Source of the DNA: an uncultured Kordiimonas sp.
GTDB taxonomy: Bacteria > Pseudomonadota > Alphaproteobacteria > Sphingomonadales > Kordiimonadaceae
Reading direction: 5' to 3'
Assembly: GCA_947500295.1 (NCBI GenBank)
Contig: CANMRM010000001.1
Span: 186,001-250,000 of the forward strand
Length of the DNA stretch: 64,000 nucleotides
Position 1 is the first letter of the stretch. Every line of letters begins with the position of its first letter. This document shows, in pieces, positions 53,718 through 62,632 of this stretch. A program made the position numbers and the translations under genes. A model generated the notes under the pieces. The model worked only from the letters and a program-made list of their open reading frames with translations, had not been told where the DNA came from and ran no database searches.

Positions 53718-54094
53718 CTGAGTGCCTTTGTTTATTGTGTTGTTTACCTGGGATTGTCTTCCAGCACCGCCTGTCGGGCGGCAAGTTTACCGGCGCTGGG
53801 CATCAATGCAATCATTGATTCCCGGTTACATCTGCTCACGCCTTGTCTTTTTCAATAGGCTCAAGCCCTAAAGATTAGGTAAAAGTCGTTGGATTTCCAG
53901 CCTCTATTCTATGAAATTTAATTGAATGCAACCCTTGCGAAGCGGTGGCCTCATCCCTATATAGGCGCTGAAACCGGTGGGCTTCGGGTTGTTGTCGGGT
54001 CCACCAACTTTGGAAAAATTCAAAGCCCAAGAGGTTACGAATGGGTGCCAAATGAGGGCCCTGGTAATCGGCTGTAAAAGGGATGAGGTAAATT
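53718..54094. other. lepB-dnaK intergenic region
   Basis: 377 bases without a credible gene. It holds a nested hairpin in the lepB leader (CCAGC 53761 / GCTGG 53795 enclosing CCGCC / GGCGG), and the dnaK heat-shock promoter at 53934-53962. I see nothing else I can support. Confidence 0.5.
53934..53962 (+). promoter_or_regulatory. Heat-shock (RpoH, sigma-32) promoter of dnaK
   Basis: CTTG (53934-53937), 18 bases, CCTATAT (53956-53962). This matches the alphaproteobacterial RpoH consensus CTTG-N17/18-CYTATNT, 132 bases before the dnaK ATG. Confidence 0.78.
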
Positions 54095-56023
54095 ATGGGT
54101 AAAGTAATCGGTATCGATCTGGGTACGACAAACTCGTGCGTATCCATCATGGACGGGTCCAAACCAAAAGTAGTTGAGAACGCAGAGGGCGCGCGTACAA
54201 CGCCGTCAATTGTTGGCTTTTCGGATGATGGCGAACGCCTTGTTGGTATGCCGGCAAAACGTCAGGCTGTTACCAACCCGACAGACACGCTTTTCGCGAT
54301 CAAACGGTTGATCGGTCGCACTTTCGACGACCCGACAACGCAAAAAGACAAGGGCATGGTTCCTTACGAAATCGTCAAATCTGATGGTGGCGATGCGTGG
54401 GTTGAAGCCAAGGGTGAGAAATATTCCCCGAGCCAGATCTCTGCGATGATCCTGCAGAAAATGAAAGAAACCGCCGAAAGCTATCTTGGCGAAGACGTGG
54501 ACCAGGCCGTCATCACGGTTCCGGCCTACTTCAATGACGCACAGCGTCAGGCAACAAAAGACGCCGGCAAGATTGCAGGCCTCGAAGTGCTGCGGATCAT
54601 CAACGAGCCGACAGCCGCCGCTCTGGCCTACGGACTTGAAAAAGAAGATGGTCACACAATTGCTGTGTTTGACCTGGGCGGTGGTACATTTGACGTGTCC
54701 ATCCTTGAAATCGGCGACGGTGTATTTGAAGTGAAGTCCACGAACGGGGATACGTTCCTTGGCGGTGAAGACTTCGATATGCGCCTTGTGGATTATCTTG
54801 CTGACGAGTTCAAAAAAGAGAACACAATCGACCTGCGGCAAGACAAGATGGCCCTTCAGCGTCTCAAGGAAGCTGCGGAAAAAGCCAAGATTGAATTGTC
54901 TTCTTCACAACAGACCGAGGTGAACCTGCCATTTATCACGGCTGATGCTTCCGGTCCGAAGCACCTGCAAATCAAAATGACGCGGGCGAAGCTTGAAAGC
55001 CTGGTTGAAGATCTTGTGAAGCGTACGCTTGAGCCTTGCAAAAAGGCACTCAAGGATGCCGGTCTTGCTGCTGGTGAAATTGACGATGTAATCCTCGTCG
55101 GTGGCCAGACCCGTATGCCGAAAATCCAGGAGATCGTGAAAGACTTCTTTGGGCGCGAACCCCACAAGGGTGTTAACCCTGACGAAGTTGTAGCGATGGG
55201 TGCTGCTATTCAGGCTGGCGTTCTGCAGGGAGACGTGAAAGACGTGCTTCTGCTGGATGTTACGCCGCTGTCGCTTGGAATTGAGACGCTGGGCGGCGTA
55301 TTCACCCGTCTTATTGAGCGCAACACAACGATCCCGACGAAGAAGTCTCAGGTATTCTCTACAGCTGAAGACAACCAGGGCGCCGTGACAATCCGCGTGT
55401 TCCAGGGTGAGCGGGAGATGGCTGCAGACAACAAATTGCTTGGCCAGTTTGATCTTGTGGGTATTCCGGCCGCACCACGCGGTGTTCCGCAGATCGAAGT
55501 AACTTTCGACATCGACGCCAACGGTATCGTGAATGTGTCTGCGAAAGACAAAGGCACAGGCAAAGAGCAGCAGATCCGCATTCAGGCTTCTGGTGGTCTG
55601 TCGGACGATGATATCGATGCAATGGTCAAGGATGCGGAAGCAAACGCTGAAGCAGACAAGGTCCGCAAAGAGCTTGTCGAAGCCAAGAACCAGGGCGAAG
55701 CGCTTATCCACACTGCTGAAAAGAATGTGGAAGAGCACAAGGACAAGGTTTCAGACGAAGATAAAGCTGCGATTGAAACAGCCATTACTGAGTTGAAAAC
55801 CGAGCTCGAAGGCGAAGACGTTGAGGCCATCAAGGCAAAAACTGAAGCGCTGGCGCAAGCTTCGATGAAGCTTGGTGAAGCCATCTACAAAGAAGCGCAG
55901 GAAGCAGGCGGCGATGCCGCGGCTGCTGATGCCGCGGCTCAGGCTGCTGAAGCTGGTGAAAAAGCTGAAGACGATGTTGTTGATGTTGACTTCGAAGAAG
56001 TCGACGAAGACGACAAGAAGTAA
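54095..56023 (+). CDS. dnaK: Chaperone protein DnaK (Hsp70)
   Basis: 642 residues. ATPase domain with [14 protein letters not shown] near residue 5, [20 protein letters not shown] near 138, [16 protein letters not shown] near 193 and [13 protein letters not shown] near 333; linker [14 protein letters not shown] near 388; then the substrate domain and an acidic Ala-rich tail ending EEVDEDDKK. Folds proteins with DnaJ and GrpE. Alphaproteobacterial length and tail. Followed by a hairpin and dnaJ. Confidence 0.98.
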   Translation: MGKVIGIDLGTTNSCVSIMDGSKPKVVENAEGARTTPSIVGFSDDGERLVGMPAKRQAVTNPTDTLFAIKRLIGRTFDDPTTQKDKGMVPYEIVKSDGGDAWVEAKGEKYSPSQISAMILQKMKETAESYLGEDVDQAVITVPAYFNDAQRQATKDAGKIAGLEVLRIINEPTAAALAYGLEKEDGHTIAVFDLGGGTFDVSILEIGDGVFEVKSTNGDTFLGGEDFDMRLVDYLADEFKKENTIDLRQDKMALQRLKEAAEKAKIELSSSQQTEVNLPFITADASGPKHLQIKMTRAKLESLVEDLVKRTLEPCKKALKDAGLAAGEIDDVILVGGQTRMPKIQEIVKDFFGREPHKGVNPDEVVAMGAAIQAGVLQGDVKDVLLLDVTPLSLGIETLGGVFTRLIERNTTIPTKKSQVFSTAEDNQGAVTIRVFQGEREMAADNKLLGQFDLVGIPAAPRGVPQIEVTFDIDANGIVNVSAKDKGTGKEQQIRIQASGGLSDDDIDAMVKDAEANAEADKVRKELVEAKNQGEALIHTAEKNVEEHKDKVSDEDKAAIETAITELKTELEGEDVEAIKAKTEALAQASMKLGEAIYKEAQEAGGDAAAADAAAQAAEAGEKAEDDVVDVDFEEVDEDDKK

Positions 56024-56051
56024 TCGGGTGGTTTGACCACACCCCAGGTTA

Positions 56052-56082
56052 ATGCCGCTTCAGCTTGTTGCTGGAGCGGCAT
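56052..56082 (+). other. Stem-loop between dnaK and dnaJ
   Basis: ATGCCGCT-T-CAGC, loop TTGTT, GCTG-G-AGCGGCAT: thirteen pairs with one T-G pair. No T run follows on either strand, so it is not a typical terminator; it may be an RNA processing or stabilising element that sets the dnaK:dnaJ ratio. Confidence 0.65.
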
Positions 56083-56142
56083 CGTCACAACAGGGGGTGG
56101 TCATCCTCTCAGGCTTTTCGTTAAAGCTTCGGGACAAAGCCA

Positions 56143-57276
56143 ATGGCAAAAACAGATTATTATGAGCTTCTGGGCGTCGGCAAGGACGCTGATGCGGCAA
56201 CGCTGAAAAAAGCGTTTCGTAAAAAAGCGATGGAGTTTCACCCGGACCGGAACCCGGACAACCCGGAAGCGGAAAAAAAATTCAAAGAATTCGGTGAAGC
56301 CTACGATGTCCTGAAAGACCCGGACAAAAGAGCAGCATATGACCGATACGGACACGCTGCTTTCGAAAACGGCATGGGGGGTCCGGGCGGCGGCGCTGGT
56401 GCTGGTGGGTTTGATTTCTCAGACGTTTTTGAAGAGTTTTTTGGTGACTTCATGGGCGGCGGTCGACGCGGTGGCCGGCGCGGGCCCGCGCGCGGGTCCG
56501 ACCTGCGGTTCAATATGGAGATTTCGCTTGAAGATGCCTACAACGGCAAAACCGACCAGATCACCATCCCGACATCGGTTTCCTGTGAACCGTGTAGTGG
56601 GTCGGGTGCTGAACCCGGTTCGAGCCCTGAGGCATGTTCAACATGCGGCGGGGCTGGCAAGGTCCGGGCAAATCAGGGCTTCTTCATGGTCGAGCGCACT
56701 TGTCCCAGTTGCCAGGGCAATGGCCAGATAATCACCAACCCATGCAAAGTGTGTCGCGGTGCGGGCAAGGTGCAGAAAGAAAAGACGCTTCAGGTTAAAA
56801 TACCAAAGGGCGTTGAGGAAGGCACGCGCATTCGCCTGTCGGGCGAGGGCGAAGCCGGAGCAAACGGCGCGCCGTCCGGTGACCTTTATATTTTCCTGAC
56901 CATCAAACCGCATGTCCTTTTCAAGCGTGATGCCGACCTGCTGTTCTGTCAGGTTCCCATCCCGATGGCGACCGCAACACTTGGTGGAAACATCGAAGTG
57001 CCAACAATCGAAGGCAAAAGGGCCCGTATCAAAATTCCTGCTGGCACGCAGAGCGGCAGGCAGTTTCGCCTCAAGGGCAAGGGCATGCCCGAGCTTAATG
57101 GCGGGTTTGTGGGCGACATGATCATCGAAACGCAAGTTGAAACGCCCGTCAATCTGACGAAACGTCAGAAAGAACTGATGGAGGAGTTTGCTGCCGAAGG
57201 GGGTGATACTGTGTCCCCGCAGTCGGAAGGTTTTTTTACCAAGGTAAAAGAACTTTGGGATGATTTGACCGAATAG
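56143..57276 (+). CDS. dnaJ: Chaperone protein DnaJ (Hsp40)
   Basis: 377 residues. J domain with [20 protein letters not shown] and the HPD triad near residue 33, Gly/Phe-rich linker (residues 76-115), four CxxCxGxG zinc repeats between about 145 and 205 ([32 protein letters not shown]), and the C-terminal substrate domain. Stimulates DnaK ATPase. 119 bases after dnaK, likely one transcript with the hairpin between, ending in a strong terminator. Confidence 0.98.
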   Translation: MAKTDYYELLGVGKDADAATLKKAFRKKAMEFHPDRNPDNPEAEKKFKEFGEAYDVLKDPDKRAAYDRYGHAAFENGMGGPGGGAGAGGFDFSDVFEEFFGDFMGGGRRGGRRGPARGSDLRFNMEISLEDAYNGKTDQITIPTSVSCEPCSGSGAEPGSSPEACSTCGGAGKVRANQGFFMVERTCPSCQGNGQIITNPCKVCRGAGKVQKEKTLQVKIPKGVEEGTRIRLSGEGEAGANGAPSGDLYIFLTIKPHVLFKRDADLLFCQVPIPMATATLGGNIEVPTIEGKRARIKIPAGTQSGRQFRLKGKGMPELNGGFVGDMIIETQVETPVNLTKRQKELMEEFAAEGGDTVSPQSEGFFTKVKELWDDLTE

Positions 57277-57305
57277 TGCGGGCTCAATTGCCTGCCAAAA
57301 TATAG

Positions 57306-57331
57306 AAGCCGCCTTAACAGGCGGCTTTTTT
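57306..57331 (+). terminator. Intrinsic terminator after dnaJ
   Basis: AAGCCGCC (57306-57313), loop TTAACA, GGCGGCTT (57320-57327) then a T run to 57331. Thirty bases beyond the dnaJ stop. Confidence 0.93.
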
Positions 57332-57361
57332 GTCGGATAATGCGACCTTGCGGTAACAGGT

Positions 57362-59362
57362 TTATCTGGTGTCTGTCGTCAGCATAATGTCGCTCACTGA
57401 TGAAGTGAGCTCAACATGGGCAATTTGTTGCCCTGCAACCGAGTATTGGAGGATCGCTCCCTGGCCGGTTTCAAGGTGGCCGGTTTCAAGGTGGCGGGTT
57501 TCACTGTTGCTGGATGTTCCGAGAAGGGTTCCCTCGACATTGGCTGCAATGCAGTAGAATGTGTCATTACGTACCGAGTAAGTAAGATATCGACCAACGA
57601 GCATTGGCCCGCAGTTGGCCACAAGGCGCTGGCCAGCTTCCGTATATACGGCGCCCGTCTGATCTACAGACACCTTCATCTCTGGGCTTGCCAGCAGAAA
57701 TGCTTCATTTCCCGCAGATGCCAATGGCTCCTGGTTGCTCATTTCAACATCATATCTCTGCCAGAAACCGTCTTCTCGCAGGCTGTAGCTCAGCCGGTTT
57801 TCGCCCACCCAACTTGCTCCATACGCGGGAAGCGCCGTCTCAATGATATGAACCGTTTCGCCGGTTTCGGCCTCTATAATATGTAAGCCCTGGCTGGTGA
57901 CGGCCAACAAAAAACGGTCATCGAATGACCAATCCAGGGACACGACTGACACCCCCTTTTTGGCGAGAGCAAAGCGACGCAGGGTTTCGTCCCCAAGGTT
58001 TTGGATCCAGATCATGCTGTCGCCACTGCGTTTTGACACAAATGCCAGCTGTCTTTCATCCCGCGAAATCGCCGGGCTGTAATCCATCACTGAAGAGTTG
58101 AGCGAGAGCGGCAACGCGCCATTGAGCCATATGTCCCGGTTGTGAAGATAAGATGTAAACACATATCCGGCTGCCGTGAGTTGGGGCTCTTTTATTCGCC
58201 GGGAGTCCGAGACAAGAACGCGCGATTCGTTGGTCAAATAACTGGTTTCAATCAGCTGGTAGGAGGGGTGCATGTCAGGATGTACGACGGTGCCGGGCTG
58301 TTGGCCCCATGCGGCCTGGTCAACCCTGAAAGGCCATTCGATCAGGCGCTGGAAACTATTGGTGTTTATGTTCAGTTCAAATGCAGTGGTTTGCCCCGCT
58401 TGCTGATCACTGAGCATGAGGACACGCCCCTGCATTTTGCCGACTGAAACAAAATGATTTCCGCGCCCAACGGCAAGAGGTTGGGATAACCGGCGTTTTG
58501 AGTTTGAAGCCAAATCGAATGCAAACACGACGGCAGGGTCATAGGGGCCAACCCTTTCGGTAAAATAAAGCTGAGTGCCATCACGGCTGAATGCCAGTGT
58601 CATTTGGCCAGCCTGTGGACATTCATAGAGGTTTTGAGGTGCTGCCGGTGTTGCCTCGGAAAAGCGCACGAAATGAATGAAGCAGCTTGTATTGTCGCGA
58701 TACTGATAGGCAAGGGCAGTACCGTCCGGGTGCCACGCCGCAGATGTGGCCCAACCACCAGACACACCGATAGCGCTGAGGGTAGCGGCTGAACCGTCCA
58801 CAATGTGGAGGTCCGCACCTTGATGGGTCCGTATCGATACCACCGTTTTTGTCCCGTCCGGAGAAACAGCGGCACCAAACTGCTCGCCAGCCTGCCGTAC
58901 CAGCGGCCTCAAGCTTCTGTCGCTGTTTGCGTCAATTCCGGGTATTGAACTGAGCCATGCAAACCCTGCGAATGCAGCGGCAATCAGCGCCGTACCAACG
59001 ATGAAACCCGTCGGCGATTTTTTGCGCTCAGGCGTTGGCAGTGAAACACCGGGAGAAACAGGCGCCGCGAGCCGGTATCCCACTTTGGGCACCGTCACGA
59101 TGTATTTTTTGATTTCGCTGTTGTCCCCCAACGCCTTTCGCAATTGTACAACCACCCGATTGATGGCGCCGTCGGTAACAATTTGGCCGCCCCAGACGTC
59201 TTTGATCAATTCGTCGCGGCTGATATCCTGCCCCGGGTTTTGTGCGAAGTGTTTTAGAAGCGCAGCGGTTTTTGGCTCAAGGCGCTGATGTCCTGAACGG
59301 CTTTGCAGCACGTTGGTTGCCGCATCAAAGTTGAAGTCACCCACTCGCCAATTCAAAATCAA
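57362..59362 (-). CDS. CadC/ToxR-like membrane regulator with TolB-like periplasmic region
   Basis: About 666 residues. Cytosolic OmpR-type winged helix at the N-terminus: VGDFNFDAATNVLQSRSG, ALLKHFAQNPGQDISRDELI, KDVWGGQIVTDGAINRVVVQ, KKYIVTVPKVGYRL. One membrane helix near residues 123-142 (GFIVGTALIAAAFAGFAWLS), then a large periplasmic part of repeated WD40/TolB-like strands (AWHPDGTALAYQYRD, LAFSRDGTQLYFTER, AISRDERQLAFVSKR, SLDWSFDDRFLLAV). It would couple an envelope signal to transcription. The start is a TTG at 59362 or 59356, after AGAGGG. Divergent from a secreted protein/serine hydrolase pair, its likely target. Confidence 0.85.
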   Translation of the reverse strand: MILNWRVGDFNFDAATNVLQSRSGHQRLEPKTAALLKHFAQNPGQDISRDELIKDVWGGQIVTDGAINRVVVQLRKALGDNSEIKKYIVTVPKVGYRLAAPVSPGVSLPTPERKKSPTGFIVGTALIAAAFAGFAWLSSIPGIDANSDRSLRPLVRQAGEQFGAAVSPDGTKTVVSIRTHQGADLHIVDGSAATLSAIGVSGGWATSAAWHPDGTALAYQYRDNTSCFIHFVRFSEATPAAPQNLYECPQAGQMTLAFSRDGTQLYFTERVGPYDPAVVFAFDLASNSKRRLSQPLAVGRGNHFVSVGKMQGRVLMLSDQQAGQTTAFELNINTNSFQRLIEWPFRVDQAAWGQQPGTVVHPDMHPSYQLIETSYLTNESRVLVSDSRRIKEPQLTAAGYVFTSYLHNRDIWLNGALPLSLNSSVMDYSPAISRDERQLAFVSKRSGDSMIWIQNLGDETLRRFALAKKGVSVVSLDWSFDDRFLLAVTSQGLHIIEAETGETVHIIETALPAYGASWVGENRLSYSLREDGFWQRYDVEMSNQEPLASAGNEAFLLASPEMKVSVDQTGAVYTEAGQRLVANCGPMLVGRYLTYSVRNDTFYCIAANVEGTLLGTSSNSETRHLETGHLETGQGAILQYSVAGQQIAHVELTSSVSDIMLTTDTR
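57463..57507 (-). repeat. 15-bp tandem repeat inside the CadC-like gene
   Basis: Two exact copies of GGCCGGTTTCAAGGT (57463-57477 and 57478-57492) and a third with three changes (57493-57507). In frame, it encodes repeats of the pentapeptide HLETG near the C-terminus. Copy-number change would keep the frame. Confidence 0.9.
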
Positions 59363-59532
59363 TACCCTCTGCGGTGTTGCCCCGTACGAAAATCACAAAA
59401 AATCATGAAAAGTCATCTTTGCGGCACGACGAACAGCTGCTGTCTGGTGTTTTTCATACTTGCAGCAAGCTTATCGCATCAGAAAAGCGTTTCAACACCT
59501 GAACCTTGAGACGCAACAGAGATACCTTGCGC

Positions 59533-59565
59533 GCGGCACTCGTTCCTACCCTGAGCGAGTGCCGC
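59533..59565. promoter_or_regulatory. Perfect 10-bp inverted repeat between the CadC-like gene and its divergent neighbour
   Basis: GCGGCACTCG (59533-59542) and CGAGTGCCGC (59556-59565), 13 bases apart, 29 bases upstream of the ATG at 59595. A candidate operator for the CadC-like regulator or a hairpin in the leader of the NTF2-like gene. Confidence 0.55.
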
Positions 59566-59594
59566 CTACCATAAACACTGAAAGGAACGAATCC

Positions 59595-60023
59595 ATGAAA
59601 CATTTGGTTCGCGCTCTGGTGATTGGAGCATGTGCGACGATCATGACAAACGGCGTCTTTGCAAACGACTTTGCCGAGGTTGGCAAGGTTATTCAAAAAT
59701 ACTTTGATGGAACAGAGAAAGGGCAGTTGCAGCTGTTGCGTGAAGCTTTTTTGCCGACGGCTGAAATCCAGTATGTACTGGAGGACGGGTCACTTGGGCG
59801 GCTGCCATTTCCGGAATATGTTTCCCGTTTTCAACAAGGGCGACAGATTGAGCGCTACGGTCGTCTTGTTAGCATGGACGTCACTGGCAGCACAGCTGTG
59901 GCCAAGGTCGAGATTTTCATGGCAAGCCGGGACAGGGTCTACACAGATTATATTCTGTTGTTAAAACTGGCGGATGGGTGGCGCATCAGCAATAAGGTGG
60001 CAACGTTTCGTGACAAGTTCTGA
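59595..60023 (+). CDS. Exported NTF2-like (lumazine-binding/SnoaL-type) protein
   Basis: 142 residues. A signal peptide (LVRALVIGACATIMTNGVFA) then a cone-shaped NTF2 fold: VIQKYFDGTEKGQLQLLREAF, FPEYVSRFQQGRQIERYGR and the strand LVSMDVTGSTAVAKVEIFMA with LADGWRISNKV at the end. This is the putative lumazine-binding DUF3828/PF12893-like type; ligand unknown. AAAGGA precedes ATG 59595; the longer frame is rejected. 102 bases before the serine hydrolase on the same strand. Confidence 0.82.
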   Translation: MKHLVRALVIGACATIMTNGVFANDFAEVGKVIQKYFDGTEKGQLQLLREAFLPTAEIQYVLEDGSLGRLPFPEYVSRFQQGRQIERYGRLVSMDVTGSTAVAKVEIFMASRDRVYTDYILLLKLADGWRISNKVATFRDKF

Positions 60024-60125
60024 CATGTATTGATGTTAGCAGGCGCTTACCGGGATGGTTGGGTATCGTTATCCTTGACATCCCGGAGCCAAAAAAAGAG
60101 CCTGTCCCTTTCAAGGGGGCCCAAT

Positions 60126-61346
60126 ATGAGAATGGCTTTTTTCAGCGCGCTACTATTGTTCGGCCTGTCAGCGTCGGCTCAGGATAACCGGCCCGATGGT
60201 GTAACGGGGGCAACGTGGCAATTCGGGCCACTCAATCGTTGGGCCTATACACATATCCGCGAAATCCTGCCGACCAAGGATATTCCAAACGACTATCGGA
60301 CTGTGAGGCCCCTCAAGGGCCTCTCAGTTGCAGCTGACGATCTGGCCCTCGAACTTGATGGCAAGCCGGCAATGTTGTCCGAGGTGATGAAGCGACACTT
60401 TATGGACGGCGTACTCGTCCTGAAAAATGGTCGGGTTGTGGCGGAACTCTATGGCGGCACGCTGACACCTGAGCGGACACATCTCCTGTGGTCAGTTAGC
60501 AAAACGGTAACGGGAATGACGGCCGCCAGCGTTGCTGCAGATGGCCTTATCGACCTTGAAAAAACAGTCGCCCACTATGTGCCGGAACTGGCAGGCACCG
60601 GATGGGCAGACAACAGCCTGCGATTGCTTCTGGACATGCAGGACACGTCCAACTGGAATGAAGACTATGCCGCACCGGATAGTACCGTACGGCGGCAGGA
60701 TTGCTCGGACGGCTTGCTTACAGGCTCGATGTGTGAAGGTGTTCCTGTGGTTGGCAATTATGGTTTCTTGCCCGGCGTTGGTCGGGACGAAAGCCGTAGA
60801 GGCAGGTTTGTCTACAAATCGGGCACGACCGATGTCATTGCCTGGGTGCTGGAGGCTGCGACTGGAAAAAGATTTGCCGACCTTGTATCCGAGCGGCTTT
60901 GGAAACCCATGGGGGCAGAGCGCAGCGCCGGCGTCACCGTGGATGTGTCAGGTTTCACTCTGGCCAGTGGCGGCATGGTCGCAACATTGCGGGATATCGC
61001 CCGCATAGGCCAGCTCATGCTGGATAGGGGACGTGCCGGTGATAGACAGGTCATTCCTGCTGCATGGGTTGAGGACATTTTCGGGCAGTCAGGAGACCCT
61101 TCATGGTCGGGACCTGCGCCGGATGGGTTTGCCCCCTATTACCGCTCTTTCGTATGGGGGCTCGGTGATGGCCGGGGCACGGTGCAGGCTCGCGGCGTGC
61201 ACGGACAGTTTATTGATGTGTCGCCTTCTACCGAAACCGTTGTTGCTATATTTTCGAGTTGGCCGGATGTGGAAGGCGGCGCGCCCGGCGTAGGGCATGA
61301 CGGTACCCAGGCCGTGATAGACGCCATCAAAAAGGCGCTATACTAG
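60126..61346 (+). CDS. Exported serine hydrolase (class C beta-lactamase family)
   Basis: 406 residues with signal peptide AFFSALLLFGLSASAQ. The penicillin-binding/beta-lactamase motifs are LLWSVSKTVTGMTAAS (S-x-x-K near residue 125), FVYKSGTTDVIAW (Y-x-S near 232) and GVHGQFIDVS (H-x-G-like near 358). Enzymes of this family include esterases, peptidases and 6-aminohexanoate dimer hydrolase, so antibiotic resistance is not implied. AAGGGGG precedes ATG 60126. Stop overlaps the convergent cupin gene by four bases. Confidence 0.87.
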   Translation: MRMAFFSALLLFGLSASAQDNRPDGVTGATWQFGPLNRWAYTHIREILPTKDIPNDYRTVRPLKGLSVAADDLALELDGKPAMLSEVMKRHFMDGVLVLKNGRVVAELYGGTLTPERTHLLWSVSKTVTGMTAASVAADGLIDLEKTVAHYVPELAGTGWADNSLRLLLDMQDTSNWNEDYAAPDSTVRRQDCSDGLLTGSMCEGVPVVGNYGFLPGVGRDESRRGRFVYKSGTTDVIAWVLEAATGKRFADLVSERLWKPMGAERSAGVTVDVSGFTLASGGMVATLRDIARIGQLMLDRGRAGDRQVIPAAWVEDIFGQSGDPSWSGPAPDGFAPYYRSFVWGLGDGRGTVQARGVHGQFIDVSPSTETVVAIFSSWPDVEGGAPGVGHDGTQAVIDAIKKALY

Positions 61347-61834
61347 CCGTCTTCATCAAGCCAATAATCGACATCTTCATTCTTCAGCCATACTTTTTGG
61401 CTTTCCTTCGCCGGTGTGCCGCCGGGGGCAACGCCGCCAAAGACACCGAATTTTCCGGAATTCGGATAATACACCACATCCGTTTTCTCCATAGTCGACA
61501 TGCAGAGGTATTCGGCAACCTGCCCGGAGGTGTTGGTCAGTTGGTGCGCCTCACCCGTACCTGCGGGCAATGTCACATAGTCGCCCTGACTAAGCTGTTG
61601 ATCTGTTCCGGCGACCGTTAGGGTAAGAGACCCCTTGAGGACCAGGATGGCTTCGTCGTTGGCATAGTGAAAATGTGCCGGACATGGTGACTGGCCTGGC
61701 TCAAGCCGGTACAGGCTACAACCTAAATTGCATGTGTCGGCGCCGAGTGTCAGATGCTTGCGCTCAACCCCATACTTACCGGGCCCCTCAAAAAGCAACC
61801 AGTCAAGTTTGTCGATATTGATGACCTTGGTCAC
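61343..61834 (-). CDS. Cupin domain-containing protein
   Basis: 163 residues, single cupin barrel. Motif 1 is CPAHFHYANDEAILVLKGSLTL near residue 52 (given here across H-x-H and E positions), motif 2 GTGEAHQLTNTSG near 92. Metal binding through these His/Glu residues is likely; substrate unknown. The opening LDWLLFEGPGKYGVERK is shared with other uncharacterised cupins of this type. Convergent with the serine hydrolase gene and 36 bases before the TetR gene's 3' end on the same strand. Confidence 0.87.
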   Translation of the reverse strand: MTKVINIDKLDWLLFEGPGKYGVERKHLTLGADTCNLGCSLYRLEPGQSPCPAHFHYANDEAILVLKGSLTLTVAGTDQQLSQGDYVTLPAGTGEAHQLTNTSGQVAEYLCMSTMEKTDVVYYPNSGKFGVFGGVAPGGTPAKESQKVWLKNEDVDYWLDEDG

Positions 61835-61870
61835 AATCCTCCCCTTCTTATTGCTTGGGTGGCGCTTGCC

Positions 61871-62503
61871 TCAGCTTTGCCTGGACGCCATCAGGTAAGG
61901 GGCAAGCAGCTGGGAAATTTCGTCGATCAGTGCTTCAGCCACTGTTTCGTCATTTTCTTCGATCGCCTGATCAACCAGTACGGACAGGGTTGTAACGGCT
62001 GTACGCAACACCAGTTCTTCCCTGTCCGCCCTGACTATTGTACCGGTTTTTGCGAGGATTTCCCGAAAAATGTCTGCGAGGGCGCTGCGCGGGCCGGGAG
62101 TTACGTCCCACAAACTATTTTGGCTGTTCAGCCAGCGCGTCAGAGCGCGAAAGTTGTCGTGACAACGAGCCGCTTCCCAAAATGTGTGCAAAAGCGATTT
62201 GATGACAGATTCCAGAGGCAGGTTTGCCGGCAGGGATTCGAGGGCCTTCAGCACACTGTTTTCGATGGTGCGATACGCACTGTCATGCAGCCGATCGAGA
62301 ATATCGTCTTTGTCATCAAAGTAGCGATACACAGACCCTACCGGGACGCCGGCTTTCATGGCAATCCGTGTTGTTGTCAGCTCATGAACAGGTACATGTA
62401 CCAGGAGTTCGCCGGCTGCTCTCAGAATTGCGGCCTGTCTTTCTTTTGCCCGGGCCTGTTTGGGGGCGGGTTTGTTGTTTTTCACCTGATCTGCTTTGTT
62501 CAC
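61871..62503 (-). CDS. TetR/AcrR family transcriptional regulator
   Basis: About 210 residues. DNA-binding domain RQAAILRAAGELLVHVPVHE, LTTTRIAMKAGVPVGSVYRYF with the recognition helix ending in VGSVYRYF, then the ligand domain WLNSQNSLWDVTPGPRSALA and AVTTLSVLVDQAIEENDE. GTG 62503 has AGGA eight bases upstream and leaves a palindrome 50 bases upstream as operator; ATG 62566 or 62578 in the same frame are alternatives that would place that palindrome at or just inside the coding sequence. Divergent from the beta-helix/cytochrome pair it probably controls. Start uncertain, family firm. Confidence 0.85.
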   Translation of the reverse strand: MNKADQVKNNKPAPKQARAKERQAAILRAAGELLVHVPVHELTTTRIAMKAGVPVGSVYRYFDDKDDILDRLHDSAYRTIENSVLKALESLPANLPLESVIKSLLHTFWEAARCHDNFRALTRWLNSQNSLWDVTPGPRSALADIFREILAKTGTIVRADREELVLRTAVTTLSVLVDQAIEENDETVAEALIDEISQLLAPYLMASRQS

Positions 62504-62552
62504 TTTCGCATCCTGCCGCTTTTTATCGACTATACTGTCCGGACACAAAAAG

Positions 62553-62565
62553 TGAAACAGTTTCA
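62553..62565. promoter_or_regulatory. Palindrome, candidate operator for the divergent TetR and beta-helix genes
   Basis: TGAAACAGTTTCA: six-base perfect arms around one base, seven bases before a plus-strand TTGACA (62572-62577) that could be a -35. Position between the divergent genes fits a TetR operator. Confidence 0.5.
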
Positions 62566-62632
62566 TTTTTATTGACATTGGATAGCTCGTTGCGGCACCT
62601 TGCCTGCTGCAAACATTCTTTAGGGGGAAGCT

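Noticed and set aside
53761-53799. Nested hairpin in the lepB leader as a small RNA or riboswitch
   Set aside because: Short GC arms arise easily at this base composition, and no known class or T tract is present; kept only as a note in the intergenic entry.
59533-59565. The inverted repeat as a CIRCE (HrcA) operator
   Set aside because: The core GCACTC/GAGTGC is shared with CIRCE, but the spacing between these cores is 15 rather than 9 bases, and the outer TTA/TAA bases are missing.
60126-61346. Antibiotic-resistance beta-lactamase
   Set aside because: The S-x-x-K and Y-x-S motifs define a broad hydrolase family; nothing here points to drug hydrolysis.
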